Part shown: one piece after another, positions 24,386 to 33,935 of the stretch | Position numbering within the stretch: the stretch's first letter is position 1 | Layout: each line of letters starts with the position of its first letter | Source: Bacteroidales bacterium UBA3143 | Lineage (GTDB): Bacteria > Bacteroidota > Bacteroidia > Bacteroidales > Dysgonomonadaceae | Length of the DNA: 64,000 bases | Assembly: GCA_002364735.1 (NCBI GenBank) | Contig: DEZB01000066.1 | Location: forward strand, 32,480 to 96,479 | Reading direction: 5' to 3' | Position numbers and translations under genes: made by a program | Notes under the pieces: model-generated | Databases searched by the model: none | The model's input: only the letters and a program-made list of their open reading frames with translations | What the model was told of the DNA's origin: nothing

Positions 24386-26344
24386 TTAAAGCGTATAACC
24401 TATTTCTTTAGTAGTTTTACCATCATTTATCTGTAATTTAACTGTTGATAAAACATCGTTTTTTAAAACCTTAATTGAGACTTCAGGTTTTTCTGACTCA
24501 AAAGGTAAGACCAATGTTGTAAAATGAACTTTTTCATCTACACTGCTTTTTTTTATGTTATAAGCAAATGCTGGTCTTTCTTCTTTCACCGTATATTTAT
24601 ATGACACCCAACCCTCTTCTTCTATTAATGTCAATCCTTCTTGATCTTGTGTTTTAACTAACACATTCCATCCTTCTTTAAAATCAGTAGCAAAAGAAAA
24701 GTCTTTTTTATCAATTATAGTATTACCTGGTGCAAGTTGAAAGTGAATATCTACATTTCCCACAGCAGATCCTTCCGCTTCGTCAACTACTATAAAGTAT
24801 TTTTTATCTACGAAAAACACTGCTCTTCGATGTGTTAGATTATCATAGCTATTGTTTTGAACAACTAAAATATCTAAACTATCGCTCGTATCCCACAGCA
24901 AAAGTTTTGGATCGTATATAGAATTTTCATTGTTTAGTGTAAGGGTTTGGTGCACCTTTGTTTGTCTAAACCAGGCACGCCCTTCTGGATTTCCGCTATA
25001 AATGTAACTTCCAGCATCAGGCATTAATATTCTTCCTCCTGCATACAAATCAAAAGTTCCATTGTCGGGCTGACTATGTCCTCCACCATCTGGACCACAT
25101 TTAAGAGTAAGGCAAATTGCTTCTTTATTCCATCCGCTTCTTATCGAGTACAAGCCACTATATGGTAATAAGTAAGCTGTTTGCTTTGGTGGTTGACCTA
25201 TCTGTCCATCAGAACCTAAGAATAAAAAATCTTCTCGATTAAAAAGCTCTGCCCATTTTAAAAATTGACTATTGTGTTGATTTGGCGAGCCAGTCCAGTC
25301 ATCACCAAACTGAGCATGTGTACCATCTGGATGTAACAATTTCATTGGCACCTCACACATCTTTTCTATTGTTTGAAGATAGTTAGGAGGAAAAGCATCA
25401 TTTATACCATTTAATTTTGCCAATTCATAAGTTCTAAGAAACCAATTGATACTACCAAGATGATAGCCCATAGCTAACTCTCTTTGGTGTCCATCAGGAT
25501 ATACTTGTAAATTGATCTCATTGTTTAACCGACGAATAGCTTCTTCCCTCCATTTTTCAGCATCTTTAAATTCGGGAAAAATGATAGCAATGGAAGCTAA
25601 TCCTTCGGCTTCCATTAAAGACCAATTACTCAAGCTTCTATACTCAGTCATCAAGTAAGTAGCATGATCGTATAAACTATTTAGGAAAGAGACTAAAACT
25701 TCTCCAGTAAAATGAGGTGATTCAATAAATCCGAAGTATAGTTTTGTCCAACTATTCCCTCTTATACCTGCCTCTATAGAGCGCCAGGCATATTTGTGTG
25801 CTTCATCGTTAGGATTTTTGTACACCCAATCTTTTAATTGAGAAGCCCATTCTTTAGCATACTTCTCGTCGCCCGTGTCCAAATAAACACGACACATAGC
25901 GCTCCAAAAAGACATCCTATTTAGTTGCCACACCCATTCGTTATCAGGAACTGGACGAATACTCCAATCAATATTGTCACCCACAAAAAAACGTTGATAA
26001 GCTGGCTGTCCAACAAATATATGCTTTAGAGCATCATCAGCAACTTCAACGTCTTTTTTACTTGCAATTTTGTTTTCTACACCATTAGACTTTAATTTAT
26101 CATATCCAAAATGTTTAATAGATGTACGTGATTTAAAGTAATGTAGGAGCTCGTTTTGTAATGTTTGGTTATCGCCTTTTCTATCAATTATATTATCAAC
26201 GATTCCTAATGCATCTAAATTTAGTCTGTTAGCTAATAACAACAAAGAATCTACCACTTCAGGGTTATTTATACATCTGACTGGATTTGAATAAAGAAAA
26301 GACATTATGAATGTTATTATAACAATTATCCTCATTTGATTCAA
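24386..26344 (-). CDS. PL12 heparinase III-like lyase, secreted
   Basis: This 652-residue exported lyase resembles Pedobacter heparinus heparinase III (659 aa) along its whole length. Shared segments include NEWVWQLNR, TGDEKYAKEW, FPEFKDAEKWR and SQPDNGTF. Catalytic residues fall at nearly the same numbers as in the reference: Asn240, Tyr294 and His423 (reference Asn240, Tyr294, His424). The family cleaves the glucosaminyl-(1,4)-glucuronic acid bond of low-sulfated heparan sulfate or heparosan by beta-elimination. The N-terminal signal is MRIIVIITFIMSFLYS. It is the first enzyme gene after the SusCD-SGBP block, which ties that importer to heparan-like substrates. Confidence 0.92.
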   Translation of the reverse strand: MNQMRIIVIITFIMSFLYSNPVRCINNPEVVDSLLLLANRLNLDALGIVDNIIDRKGDNQTLQNELLHYFKSRTSIKHFGYDKLKSNGVENKIASKKDVEVADDALKHIFVGQPAYQRFFVGDNIDWSIRPVPDNEWVWQLNRMSFWSAMCRVYLDTGDEKYAKEWASQLKDWVYKNPNDEAHKYAWRSIEAGIRGNSWTKLYFGFIESPHFTGEVLVSFLNSLYDHATYLMTEYRSLSNWSLMEAEGLASIAIIFPEFKDAEKWREEAIRRLNNEINLQVYPDGHQRELAMGYHLGSINWFLRTYELAKLNGINDAFPPNYLQTIEKMCEVPMKLLHPDGTHAQFGDDWTGSPNQHNSQFLKWAELFNREDFLFLGSDGQIGQPPKQTAYLLPYSGLYSIRSGWNKEAICLTLKCGPDGGGHSQPDNGTFDLYAGGRILMPDAGSYIYSGNPEGRAWFRQTKVHQTLTLNNENSIYDPKLLLWDTSDSLDILVVQNNSYDNLTHRRAVFFVDKKYFIVVDEAEGSAVGNVDIHFQLAPGNTIIDKKDFSFATDFKEGWNVLVKTQDQEGLTLIEEEGWVSYKYTVKEERPAFAYNIKKSSVDEKVHFTTLVLPFESEKPEVSIKVLKNDVLSTVKLQINDGKTTKEIGYTL

Positions 26345-26421
26345 TTCAAATTTTTTGTATAAACTTCTGAAATGGTAGATTCTTATTTAAAATCTATCTC
26401 TAATTTAAGCTTAATCTTTAA

Positions 26422-27432
26422 TTACGCTGGAACTGGATTATATACTTCCATTACAATGGCTCTATCTCTTATCACTAAAACCTCTGTAGCTTCATATGTA
26501 TTGGTTCCATCAGATATCGTATAAGATATTTCAATACCGTCTCTTTCTTTATTTCCCCATGAATACTTTTTCGCTTGGAATTTACCAGAACCTGTTACAG
26601 TATATGCAAAGTCTTCACCAGCAGTAATGGTGCAATTATCACCAGAGAAAGTCAAAAGCAGATCAATATTACCCTTCATGACATCTGACATGAAATTGGA
26701 GCTCATTGAAACCTGATGTCTTCCAGTTGTAACTAAGCTAACGGTAGAATTTTTCTCTACAAATTCAGCTGTATATGTTGTATTTTCAACCTCATTGCCC
26801 GAAGCATCTTTTACTTTATTGCTACCATATCTAAAATATGTTCCATGAAACTCGTTGACATATTTTACAGCAAACATGGTGAAGTTTTTTGGAGCAACAA
26901 CCCAATCTGAAGCAAATCGAATATCTGCATTTGGATTTGGTGAACTTCCAACCAAGATTGTATCAACATCATTTGAACCTTTTAGGCGAACAGGTACCAC
27001 GTAATTATTTTTTATGGCTAATGGGTCATCAAAAAAAGCATCAGTCAGTTGAACTTCAACACCAGCATTAAGCTTGCCCTTCGGTATAGTTATTTGATTA
27101 GCACCCAACGAATAATAGTTACTTGGTAATGCTACAATAGGATCACCTTCAACACTAAATAATATATTATCACACAAACTATTATCAACTTCTATATCAA
27201 AGACTCTTTGTTTATCATTGCTGTAAACACCTCCAATTGCAGCTGAAATAAGAAATTTGTGCGCATTATCATTAGAATTATCATAGATATAATCCCCTAA
27301 CACAAGCGTTCTCACAGGAAATTGATAGGGAAAATAACCCGATGTATATTTATAATCAGGATGATCAATATCAAAGTTCTTACAAGAAACAACCGTGATT
27401 GCTATAAATAATAGGAATAATATTCTTTTCAT
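26422..27432 (-). CDS. Surface glycan-binding lipoprotein candidate (DUF1735/BT_3987-like)
   Basis: I choose the start at 27432, which begins directly with a lipoprotein signal peptide. The in-frame ATG at 27468 adds 12 residues and overlaps the SusD stop. The protein is 336 residues with lipobox VVSC. The N-terminal half looks like the immunoglobulin-like DUF1735 domain found in SusE/F-position lipoproteins: DIEVDNSLC, ALPSNYYSLG and a PKGKLNAGVEVQLTD segment. The C-terminal half (FHGTYFRYG to the end) resembles a lipocalin-like or DUF4361/DUF5627-type domain. Its position directly after SusD is the standard site for a surface glycan-binding protein. Which glycan it binds cannot be read from sequence. 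Confidence 0.75.
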   Translation of the reverse strand: MKRILFLLFIAITVVSCKNFDIDHPDYKYTSGYFPYQFPVRTLVLGDYIYDNSNDNAHKFLISAAIGGVYSNDKQRVFDIEVDNSLCDNILFSVEGDPIVALPSNYYSLGANQITIPKGKLNAGVEVQLTDAFFDDPLAIKNNYVVPVRLKGSNDVDTILVGSSPNPNADIRFASDWVVAPKNFTMFAVKYVNEFHGTYFRYGSNKVKDASGNEVENTTYTAEFVEKNSTVSLVTTGRHQVSMSSNFMSDVMKGNIDLLLTFSGDNCTITAGEDFAYTVTGSGKFQAKKYSWGNKERDGIEISYTISDGTNTYEATEVLVIRDRAIVMEVYNPVPA

Positions 27433-27461
27433 TTTTTTATCTGTTAAATTATACATTTTGC

Positions 27462-29225
27462 TTACCATCCTTTATTTTGTTGAATATCAAATCTAACCAC
27501 TTCATTGTTTGGAATGGGTCCGTAATGCATGTAGTCGTTATTATAAACTCTTTTCTCTACTTCAAAATATGAGTATTCACCATCTAAGGAAATGCGCACT
27601 CCATTTACTGGTTCTGTTAAGTCTTCTTTCCATCTTCTTAAATCCCAAAACCTAAATCCTTCAAAACATAACTCTAATCGTCTTTCATTTTGAATTAATT
27701 TACGCATTGCTTCTTTATCATTAATTGAGTTGAGATATGCGTCAGGTTGTGTTATACCAGCTCTTTTTCTAATTGCGCCAATAACATCTTTAGCTGAGAA
27801 ACCAAATTTACCTGAGTTGGATGGACCCCACGCCTCATTAGCAGCTTCTGCATAATTTAGAAAAACTTCGGTATACCTTATATGTGTCTCAAAGTGCTCT
27901 TGATCTCCACTTGCTGTTGGATTTGCATTTACTTCTTCTCTTAAGAGTTTTCTCATATAGTAACCCGTTCTTGTTGAATTACTCATTGAGTCAACTGCAT
28001 TTACTCCACCCCCAACACCAGTATTAATTACTTGGCCTTTCATTTTACTCCCATCATAAATTATATAAAGTCCTAATCTTGGGTCTCTATTGTTATAAGG
28101 AGATGAAGGATCATAAGCTGAATTAGCATCCGTTATAGGATATCCATTTTTCATTGGAAATGCATCAACTAAATTTTGTGATGGGTTTATATCACCATTA
28201 CCATATAAAGAAGGAGGAAAATTATTTACCTCTCTTGTTCGATTATTATAAATTGGTCTTCTCCATAACATTTCTTTGAGATCTTTTTTATCTCCACTAT
28301 TTAATTTAGCTTCATCTACTTGAGCTTTAAGATAAAAAATATGTCCCTTAGCATCTATTCCGCTAATGCCACCTATATCGTCCAAAAGCTCGCCGTGTTG
28401 ATTAGCTGCTTTCTCCCATAATGTAACATCATTGCTGGTATTAAAATAAGGGCTCGCAGCCAATAAAGATAAACGAGCTATCATTGCTTTAGCATGTCTT
28501 CCGCTCATCCTTTGTTGCATATAGTTACCAAATACAGTATTGTACTTATCAACATTTGAAATATCAGAAAAACCTGGAACATCGTTCATGTTACTTATAT
28601 CTCCATAATCCATTGGTAAATACTCTAAAGATTTTTCTAAGTCGGCATTAGCACTACTCAAATATGCAGCAAGTGCAGCTCTTGGTGAAGCAAACTCCTC
28701 GTTTGTTAGCGGATAACTATCTAAAATTTGGGCCCCTAATAATTCATTTCCTTCACTAAAACCTCCATGATTACGTAAAATGAAATATTTAAACAAGCCT
28801 CTGAGAGCATAAGACTCTCCAGTCAATCGTCTGACATATAAATCATTTAATTCTTGATCTGTCCATTTAAATGGTACATCTTCAACAATAGATAAAAATT
28901 GATTTATACTTGTTATAGCGCGGTTTCCATTTGTCCATTCATCTTGTGGATTGTATGTAGAAGACCATTCGCCAGTTGCCATCCTTAAATAGTTGCTGAA
29001 TTTATCATTCGTTACTGCATTATCAGTTGCAACATCGTCAAAAGAGTAGTTGTTTGTTGGAATTAAAGCATATGCTCTGATTAATAAACCTTCAGCAAAT
29101 TCAGGATCTTCTAATAAACTTCCACTTGTTCTATGATTATCATCTTCAGGCTCTAACATCTGGCATGAAGGGAAATAAAACATTAACAGTAGCGATATTG
29201 TGAGAAATAGTATATTTTTTTTCAT
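27462..29225 (-). CDS. SusD/RagB-family nutrient-binding lipoprotein (pair 4)
   Basis: This 587-residue outer-membrane lipoprotein has lipobox FPSC (Cys21). TPR-like helices and a C-terminal SusD-like domain are marked by YAEAANEAWG, IRKRAGI, NERRLELCFEGFRFWDLRRWK and a final GPIPNNEVVRFDIQQNKGW. These are family hallmarks. It forms the lid of the TonB-dependent transporter encoded 10 bp upstream and captures oligosaccharide at the cell surface. It is the second of two tandem pairs in the long lyase operon. Confidence 0.95.
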   Translation of the reverse strand: MKKNILFLTISLLLMFYFPSCQMLEPEDDNHRTSGSLLEDPEFAEGLLIRAYALIPTNNYSFDDVATDNAVTNDKFSNYLRMATGEWSSTYNPQDEWTNGNRAITSINQFLSIVEDVPFKWTDQELNDLYVRRLTGESYALRGLFKYFILRNHGGFSEGNELLGAQILDSYPLTNEEFASPRAALAAYLSSANADLEKSLEYLPMDYGDISNMNDVPGFSDISNVDKYNTVFGNYMQQRMSGRHAKAMIARLSLLAASPYFNTSNDVTLWEKAANQHGELLDDIGGISGIDAKGHIFYLKAQVDEAKLNSGDKKDLKEMLWRRPIYNNRTREVNNFPPSLYGNGDINPSQNLVDAFPMKNGYPITDANSAYDPSSPYNNRDPRLGLYIIYDGSKMKGQVINTGVGGGVNAVDSMSNSTRTGYYMRKLLREEVNANPTASGDQEHFETHIRYTEVFLNYAEAANEAWGPSNSGKFGFSAKDVIGAIRKRAGITQPDAYLNSINDKEAMRKLIQNERRLELCFEGFRFWDLRRWKEDLTEPVNGVRISLDGEYSYFEVEKRVYNNDYMHYGPIPNNEVVRFDIQQNKGW

Positions 29226-29235
29226 TTCTATAAAT

Positions 29236-32100
29236 TTAAAATTTGGTTCTTACCCCAATGGAAAATGTTCTATAGTATGGTTGACCTCCTACTCGAGTTT
29301 CTCTAATTTTTTTGTTTTTAGCGAACTCAAATACGTTTGATGCATCAGCAAAGATATTAAAATCATTCATTAATAACTTCTTTGAAATGTGATCAGGCAT
29401 TTTAAATGTCAACTGTATCCTTCTTATTTGAAAATAGTCATTGCTGTAAAGCCAAAAACTTGATCTTCTGAAGTTGTTATTATTTGTTTGTGAACTTAAT
29501 CGTGGATATGTAGCTGTTTGTGCAGTTTCTGGTGTCCAGCTGTTAAGTACAATTTCAGAATATTTTTTGTTCCCATCTACCCAGTAGTAGTTGCCTTCCA
29601 TAAATGTTTCAGATCCAGTTCTTCCTTCACCCAATACATAAAGAGACAAATTTTTATATGAAACCTTTGCTTGTAAACCAGCAGAAAATGGAGCTTGCCA
29701 GCGTCTTAAATAAACTTCATCTTTCGAGTCAATGATACCATCATTATTTTGGTCTTTGTATTTGATATCACCTGGTTGTACTTTACCATACGATTGCAAT
29801 GGGCTATTGTCTATCTCAGCTTGATCCATAAATAGTCCGAGTGCTTCAAGACCAAAAGTTGCATCTCTTGGATTTCCCTTTCGATACTGATATGCATCAT
29901 CGTAAACTTCATCCACTACCTTTCTTTCAGAAGTAGAGTAAAGCATATTTGCTCCAAAAAACAGGTTCCAATCTCCAATTGTTTTGTTAATTGTCAATGC
30001 TGCTTCAACTCCTTTATAGGCATCTTCCTCAAAATTTTCATAAGGAATATAGTCACTATAATATCCAGGATACCTTGTTGATGGACGTGTTATTAAGTCA
30101 GTGTATAAATCGTAAAAAACATTGGCTTCTAAACCAATTAGGTTATTAAAGAACAATCCTTCAAATCCAAAATTTATATTATTTCTTTTGGCAAAACCTA
30201 AGTTTAAGTTTTGTTCCCAGTTAGACCTTACACCACCTCTACTTCTTGTACCTTCGTACCAGTTATAGCTACCAGAGCCTCCATATCTGTTATCGTAATA
30301 AAAGAAACCACCAATAGGTAGATCAGAATTTATTATTCCACCTGACAATCTCAATTTTAAGAAATCGATATTCTCTATTGACTTTATAAAATCTTCTTCA
30401 CTCATCATCCAAGCTAAACCAAGCGATGGAGATAGTCCGAGACGATTACTTGAAGCTAACTTGGTTGAGTTTACCAAAGCTCCACTAAAATCAACAAAGT
30501 ATTTATTCTCATAATCATATCCTAATCTTAATCCTAAATGAGCTTGTTTTACACCTTGAAACTCACCTTGCTCTTCAAATGTACTACCAAAACCAATAAG
30601 AGAAGCAGATACATGATGTATATCATCAAATAAACGATCGTAATTTAACCTTCCTGAAAAACCCATTCTTCTTCTGAAAAAAGTGTTGCCTACAACTTGT
30701 GTTCCAGAGCGGGTATCTACACCATATTGTTTCAAATCGATAATAGTATCTTCGTCTGGAGACCAGATTGGTTCATACACTGAATATTGATTTGCAACAG
30801 TTTGATTATATCTTGTATAATAATCGAAACTTATATTGGTGTGGAATGATAAACCTTCTGTAAATTGATCTAAGCGGAAATTGATTCTATTGTTGAATGA
30901 AAACTTTCTTTCAACTCTTTCAAAAACTCCACCAGCATATAAATCCCCAAAAGGAGTTGATTGACGATTAATATTACCACCAATTAGGTATTGACCATCA
31001 ACGTCGTTCTTTCTTCCCAAGAGTAGAGAGTTTTCAGGATCAATCATACTTATTGGAATAAGAGGGGTATACTCATATGGTTTTATGTTTGAAGCATCAC
31101 CCCAATAATTACCTCTTGAACCAGAATCATTCCCAAATTGTGCGGTAGCATCAATAGAAGTATCTATCCAATCAATAACTTTTAAGTCGATGTTTCCTCT
31201 TACATTAAACGTATTGTTACGGGCATTTGCACCTTCTCCAACATTGATTAAGCTACCAATAGAATTCATTCCAAAATTCATGTAATATTTGGCAACGTCA
31301 TTACCCCCACCAAATTCACCGTTTAAATCGTAAAAGGGTCGAAAGGACTTTAGGTACTCATCTGAATAATAATCTACATCTGGATACCTATATTTGTTAC
31401 CATTACGATAATTATCAATCATCTCATCACTATAAAGAGGACTTAATCCATCGTTTTGCCTTGCAGTATTATTATAAGTCATATAGTCTGCCGAGTTCAA
31501 ATAATTGGGTGTAGCTCTTGGCATTGAAAGACCATAATTTAAAGTGAAGCTTGAATAATTATCAAATGCTTTACCTCTTTTAGTGGTTATGAGTATTACA
31601 CCATTCACTGCAGCACTACCATATAATATAGCCGCATTTGCGTCTTTCAAAACAGTAATGTTTTCAATTTCTGACAAACGAAGCGCTTCAATATCTCTGG
31701 GTAGACCATCAACAATGAACATGGCATTTCCAGAAAAGAGTCCACTACCAGTTATATCCCCCACATCAATACCAATACCAATACCTCTGATATTATTGTT
31801 ACCCATCATCCCTAAGGTTCTTCCAGCAAATACGTCACTCGTCCAAATCTCGTTGTCGTACTCTCTAATTTTATCTGCGTTTAAAGTAGTAACAGCACCA
31901 ACAACTTTGCTTTTCTCAATCTTTTGGAAAGCTATATTAACTGTATCTTTATCAACTACATTTTCATATGAATCAATGGTCTGATCTATCGATGCTTTTA
32001 TCGACAATTCATTCCCTTTAGCAGTCGAAGCATAACTAAATGTTGAAAATAAAAGTGATATAGATATAAGTATATTAAAATAATTTTTCATCATTAACAA
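29236..32100 (-). CDS. Short SusC-like TonB-dependent transporter lacking the N-terminal domain (pair 4)
   Basis: This is a 954-residue outer-membrane TonB-dependent receptor. After a signal peptide (FNILISISLLFSTFSYA) it goes almost directly into the plug domain: FIVDGLPRDIEALRLSEIENITVLKDANAAILYGSAAVNGVILITTKRG. A SusC-type barrel follows, ending SIGVRTKF. The carboxypeptidase-regulatory-like domain present in the other three SusC proteins of the window, with its usual GTVTDxDGxFS pattern, is absent. The canonical (A/T)LxEVVxxGYG TonB-box region is not seen either; the equivalent is VVGAVTTLNADKIREYD. It may therefore use a degenerate TonB box. An alternative start three codons in is possible. 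It is co-transcribed with SusD pair 3 upstream (21 bp). Confidence 0.9.
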   Translation of the reverse strand: MLMMKNYFNILISISLLFSTFSYASTAKGNELSIKASIDQTIDSYENVVDKDTVNIAFQKIEKSKVVGAVTTLNADKIREYDNEIWTSDVFAGRTLGMMGNNNIRGIGIGIDVGDITGSGLFSGNAMFIVDGLPRDIEALRLSEIENITVLKDANAAILYGSAAVNGVILITTKRGKAFDNYSSFTLNYGLSMPRATPNYLNSADYMTYNNTARQNDGLSPLYSDEMIDNYRNGNKYRYPDVDYYSDEYLKSFRPFYDLNGEFGGGNDVAKYYMNFGMNSIGSLINVGEGANARNNTFNVRGNIDLKVIDWIDTSIDATAQFGNDSGSRGNYWGDASNIKPYEYTPLIPISMIDPENSLLLGRKNDVDGQYLIGGNINRQSTPFGDLYAGGVFERVERKFSFNNRINFRLDQFTEGLSFHTNISFDYYTRYNQTVANQYSVYEPIWSPDEDTIIDLKQYGVDTRSGTQVVGNTFFRRRMGFSGRLNYDRLFDDIHHVSASLIGFGSTFEEQGEFQGVKQAHLGLRLGYDYENKYFVDFSGALVNSTKLASSNRLGLSPSLGLAWMMSEEDFIKSIENIDFLKLRLSGGIINSDLPIGGFFYYDNRYGGSGSYNWYEGTRSRGGVRSNWEQNLNLGFAKRNNINFGFEGLFFNNLIGLEANVFYDLYTDLITRPSTRYPGYYSDYIPYENFEEDAYKGVEAALTINKTIGDWNLFFGANMLYSTSERKVVDEVYDDAYQYRKGNPRDATFGLEALGLFMDQAEIDNSPLQSYGKVQPGDIKYKDQNNDGIIDSKDEVYLRRWQAPFSAGLQAKVSYKNLSLYVLGEGRTGSETFMEGNYYWVDGNKKYSEIVLNSWTPETAQTATYPRLSSQTNNNNFRRSSFWLYSNDYFQIRRIQLTFKMPDHISKKLLMNDFNIFADASNVFEFAKNKKIRETRVGGQPYYRTFSIGVRTKF

Positions 32101-32121
32101 GCGTTTTAATTATTAATAAAT

Positions 32122-33924
32122 TTACCAACCAGGATTTTGTGGAAATCCTTTAAATATTTTTGTAAAATCTACCTGAATTGGTAACCAGTTATGCTTTTTC
32201 TCTACAGTACGTCTAACTGATAATCTTTCGGATAAGTTAATAGGTTCTCCATCTGGTCCTCTGTCAAAATCTATTACTGTTTTGTCTAAGTATCTTGGAT
32301 CTCCGTTTCTGTTCCATCTTCTAAGATCGCAAAAGCGTGCACCTTCAAATGCAAGTTCAACGGCTCTGTCTCGCACTATTTCTTCAAAAAACAGCTCTTT
32401 GTTTGCAGTATATTTTGCATTGATATTTGGGAGTCCCGCCCTATTCCTAACAGCATTGATAGCATCTTCTGCAGTTAATGAATAGTTGCCTGAAGTTGCC
32501 TTAGGACCTCCATTAGGACTGAAGTTAACAGCTTCTGCATACATCAGATATATATCTGCTAACCTAAGATAAGGAACATATGCCTGTAGACCATTTGCAA
32601 CAGAAGTATTAAAGTTTGGTCCAATACCTGAGAATTTTCTTGCATAGTATCCAGTAACACTTGGAGGATTAATTTGAGATCTATGTCGACCTCCATTGTA
32701 TAACTGTGCATATTTATCTTCTTCTTTATCACGATGAATTCTATCTCCATCAATTACAATGTCCTGATAAAAACGTGGGTCGCGATCAGTCCATGGAGAT
32801 TGAGGATCGTAACCAGAATCAGGATCATCTAATGGAAGTCCATTTGCCATACCATAATTTTCTGTGTAGTTATGTGCTGGCACATCCGCATCTGATCCAC
32901 TATTTAATCCAAAAGACGATGGAATGGTAGCACCAAGTGCCGACCACCTAACACGACCCCTATCATATATAATAGGCATCATAATACATTCATCTCCGCC
33001 TGGTCTTTGATAATTTAGTCTCCAAAAACAATCAGTACGATTGTTAAAAGACTCCAATTTGTATATCCCTGTATCATCAGCTAATTGCAAAAGCTCTCCT
33101 AAAGCCTTAGCAGCTTGATCGCTTAATGCAGGATCAAAAGCATCTGTGCCAGTGGCCTCTTCGTTTATCATTGGACTTGCAGCGTATAGCAATGCTTTAC
33201 CAAGATAACCAAGAGCGTGAAATTTATTAATTCTATCCCTGTTATGACCTAACGTTGTCTGACCAGGTTCTGATACATCCCAATGATTAGGAAGCAAATT
33301 AGCAGCTTCTCTAAAATCTTTCGCCATTAATTTTGCTGTTTCTTGAAAGTTGAGTCTTGCAAACTCCTCAGTGGTGAGTTCTTCGGTAGGGTCTAATGCT
33401 CTGGTAATATAGGGCATTCCTCCCCAATAACGACTTAGTTCGAAATAGAACCAACCTCTAAAAAACAGCGCTTGACCCTTAATATGGTTTTTCTCTTCAG
33501 GAGTACCTTCAAAAAGACCTTCTTCTTCAATTTTTTCTAATGCTAAATTTGCAACCCTAATTCCATACCAAGCATATTCCCAAACTCTTCTATCACGGGG
33601 GTTGGTACTGGTTACACTTACATTTTTACCGTAAAAGTAAGTTTCGCTACCCCAATAGTTCCCATAATCGAAATTATAGGGCTTATTATTCAATGTTTCA
33701 TCCGCAAATAGATACTTATTCCAAGCTCCACCTTTATCTGGGTCCATTACACAATTATACATTTGCTCTACAAATCCTTGAAAACTCCTAAAGTTTCCAT
33801 ATACATCTTTTTCTGAAATGTCTGCATCAGGTGCTTTATCCAAATAATCTTCACATGAAGTGGTGGAGAAGATAAATGTGAAAAAGATCAATATGACAAA
33901 TGATTGATATATTTTATTTTTCAT
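32122..33924 (-). CDS. SusD/RagB-family nutrient-binding lipoprotein (pair 3)
   Basis: This 600-residue lipoprotein has lipobox TTSC (Cys24) followed by EDYLDKAPDADISE, the classical SusD N-terminus. The C-terminal half has YAEAVNFSPNGG, INAVRNRAGLPNI, RDRAVELAFEGARFCDLRRW and a terminal FPQNPGW. It pairs with the full-length SusC 11 bp upstream. It is a member of the first SusCD pair in the 37-13 kb lyase operon. Confidence 0.96.
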   Translation of the reverse strand: MKNKIYQSFVILIFFTFIFSTTSCEDYLDKAPDADISEKDVYGNFRSFQGFVEQMYNCVMDPDKGGAWNKYLFADETLNNKPYNFDYGNYWGSETYFYGKNVSVTSTNPRDRRVWEYAWYGIRVANLALEKIEEEGLFEGTPEEKNHIKGQALFFRGWFYFELSRYWGGMPYITRALDPTEELTTEEFARLNFQETAKLMAKDFREAANLLPNHWDVSEPGQTTLGHNRDRINKFHALGYLGKALLYAASPMINEEATGTDAFDPALSDQAAKALGELLQLADDTGIYKLESFNNRTDCFWRLNYQRPGGDECIMMPIIYDRGRVRWSALGATIPSSFGLNSGSDADVPAHNYTENYGMANGLPLDDPDSGYDPQSPWTDRDPRFYQDIVIDGDRIHRDKEEDKYAQLYNGGRHRSQINPPSVTGYYARKFSGIGPNFNTSVANGLQAYVPYLRLADIYLMYAEAVNFSPNGGPKATSGNYSLTAEDAINAVRNRAGLPNINAKYTANKELFFEEIVRDRAVELAFEGARFCDLRRWNRNGDPRYLDKTVIDFDRGPDGEPINLSERLSVRRTVEKKHNWLPIQVDFTKIFKGFPQNPGW

Positions 33925-33935
33925 TTTTTTTATTT

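Noticed and set aside
27433..27468. Upstream ATG for the glycan-binding lipoprotein
   Set aside because: It overlaps the SusD stop and puts 12 polar residues before the lipoprotein signal; the ATG at 27432 begins directly with it.
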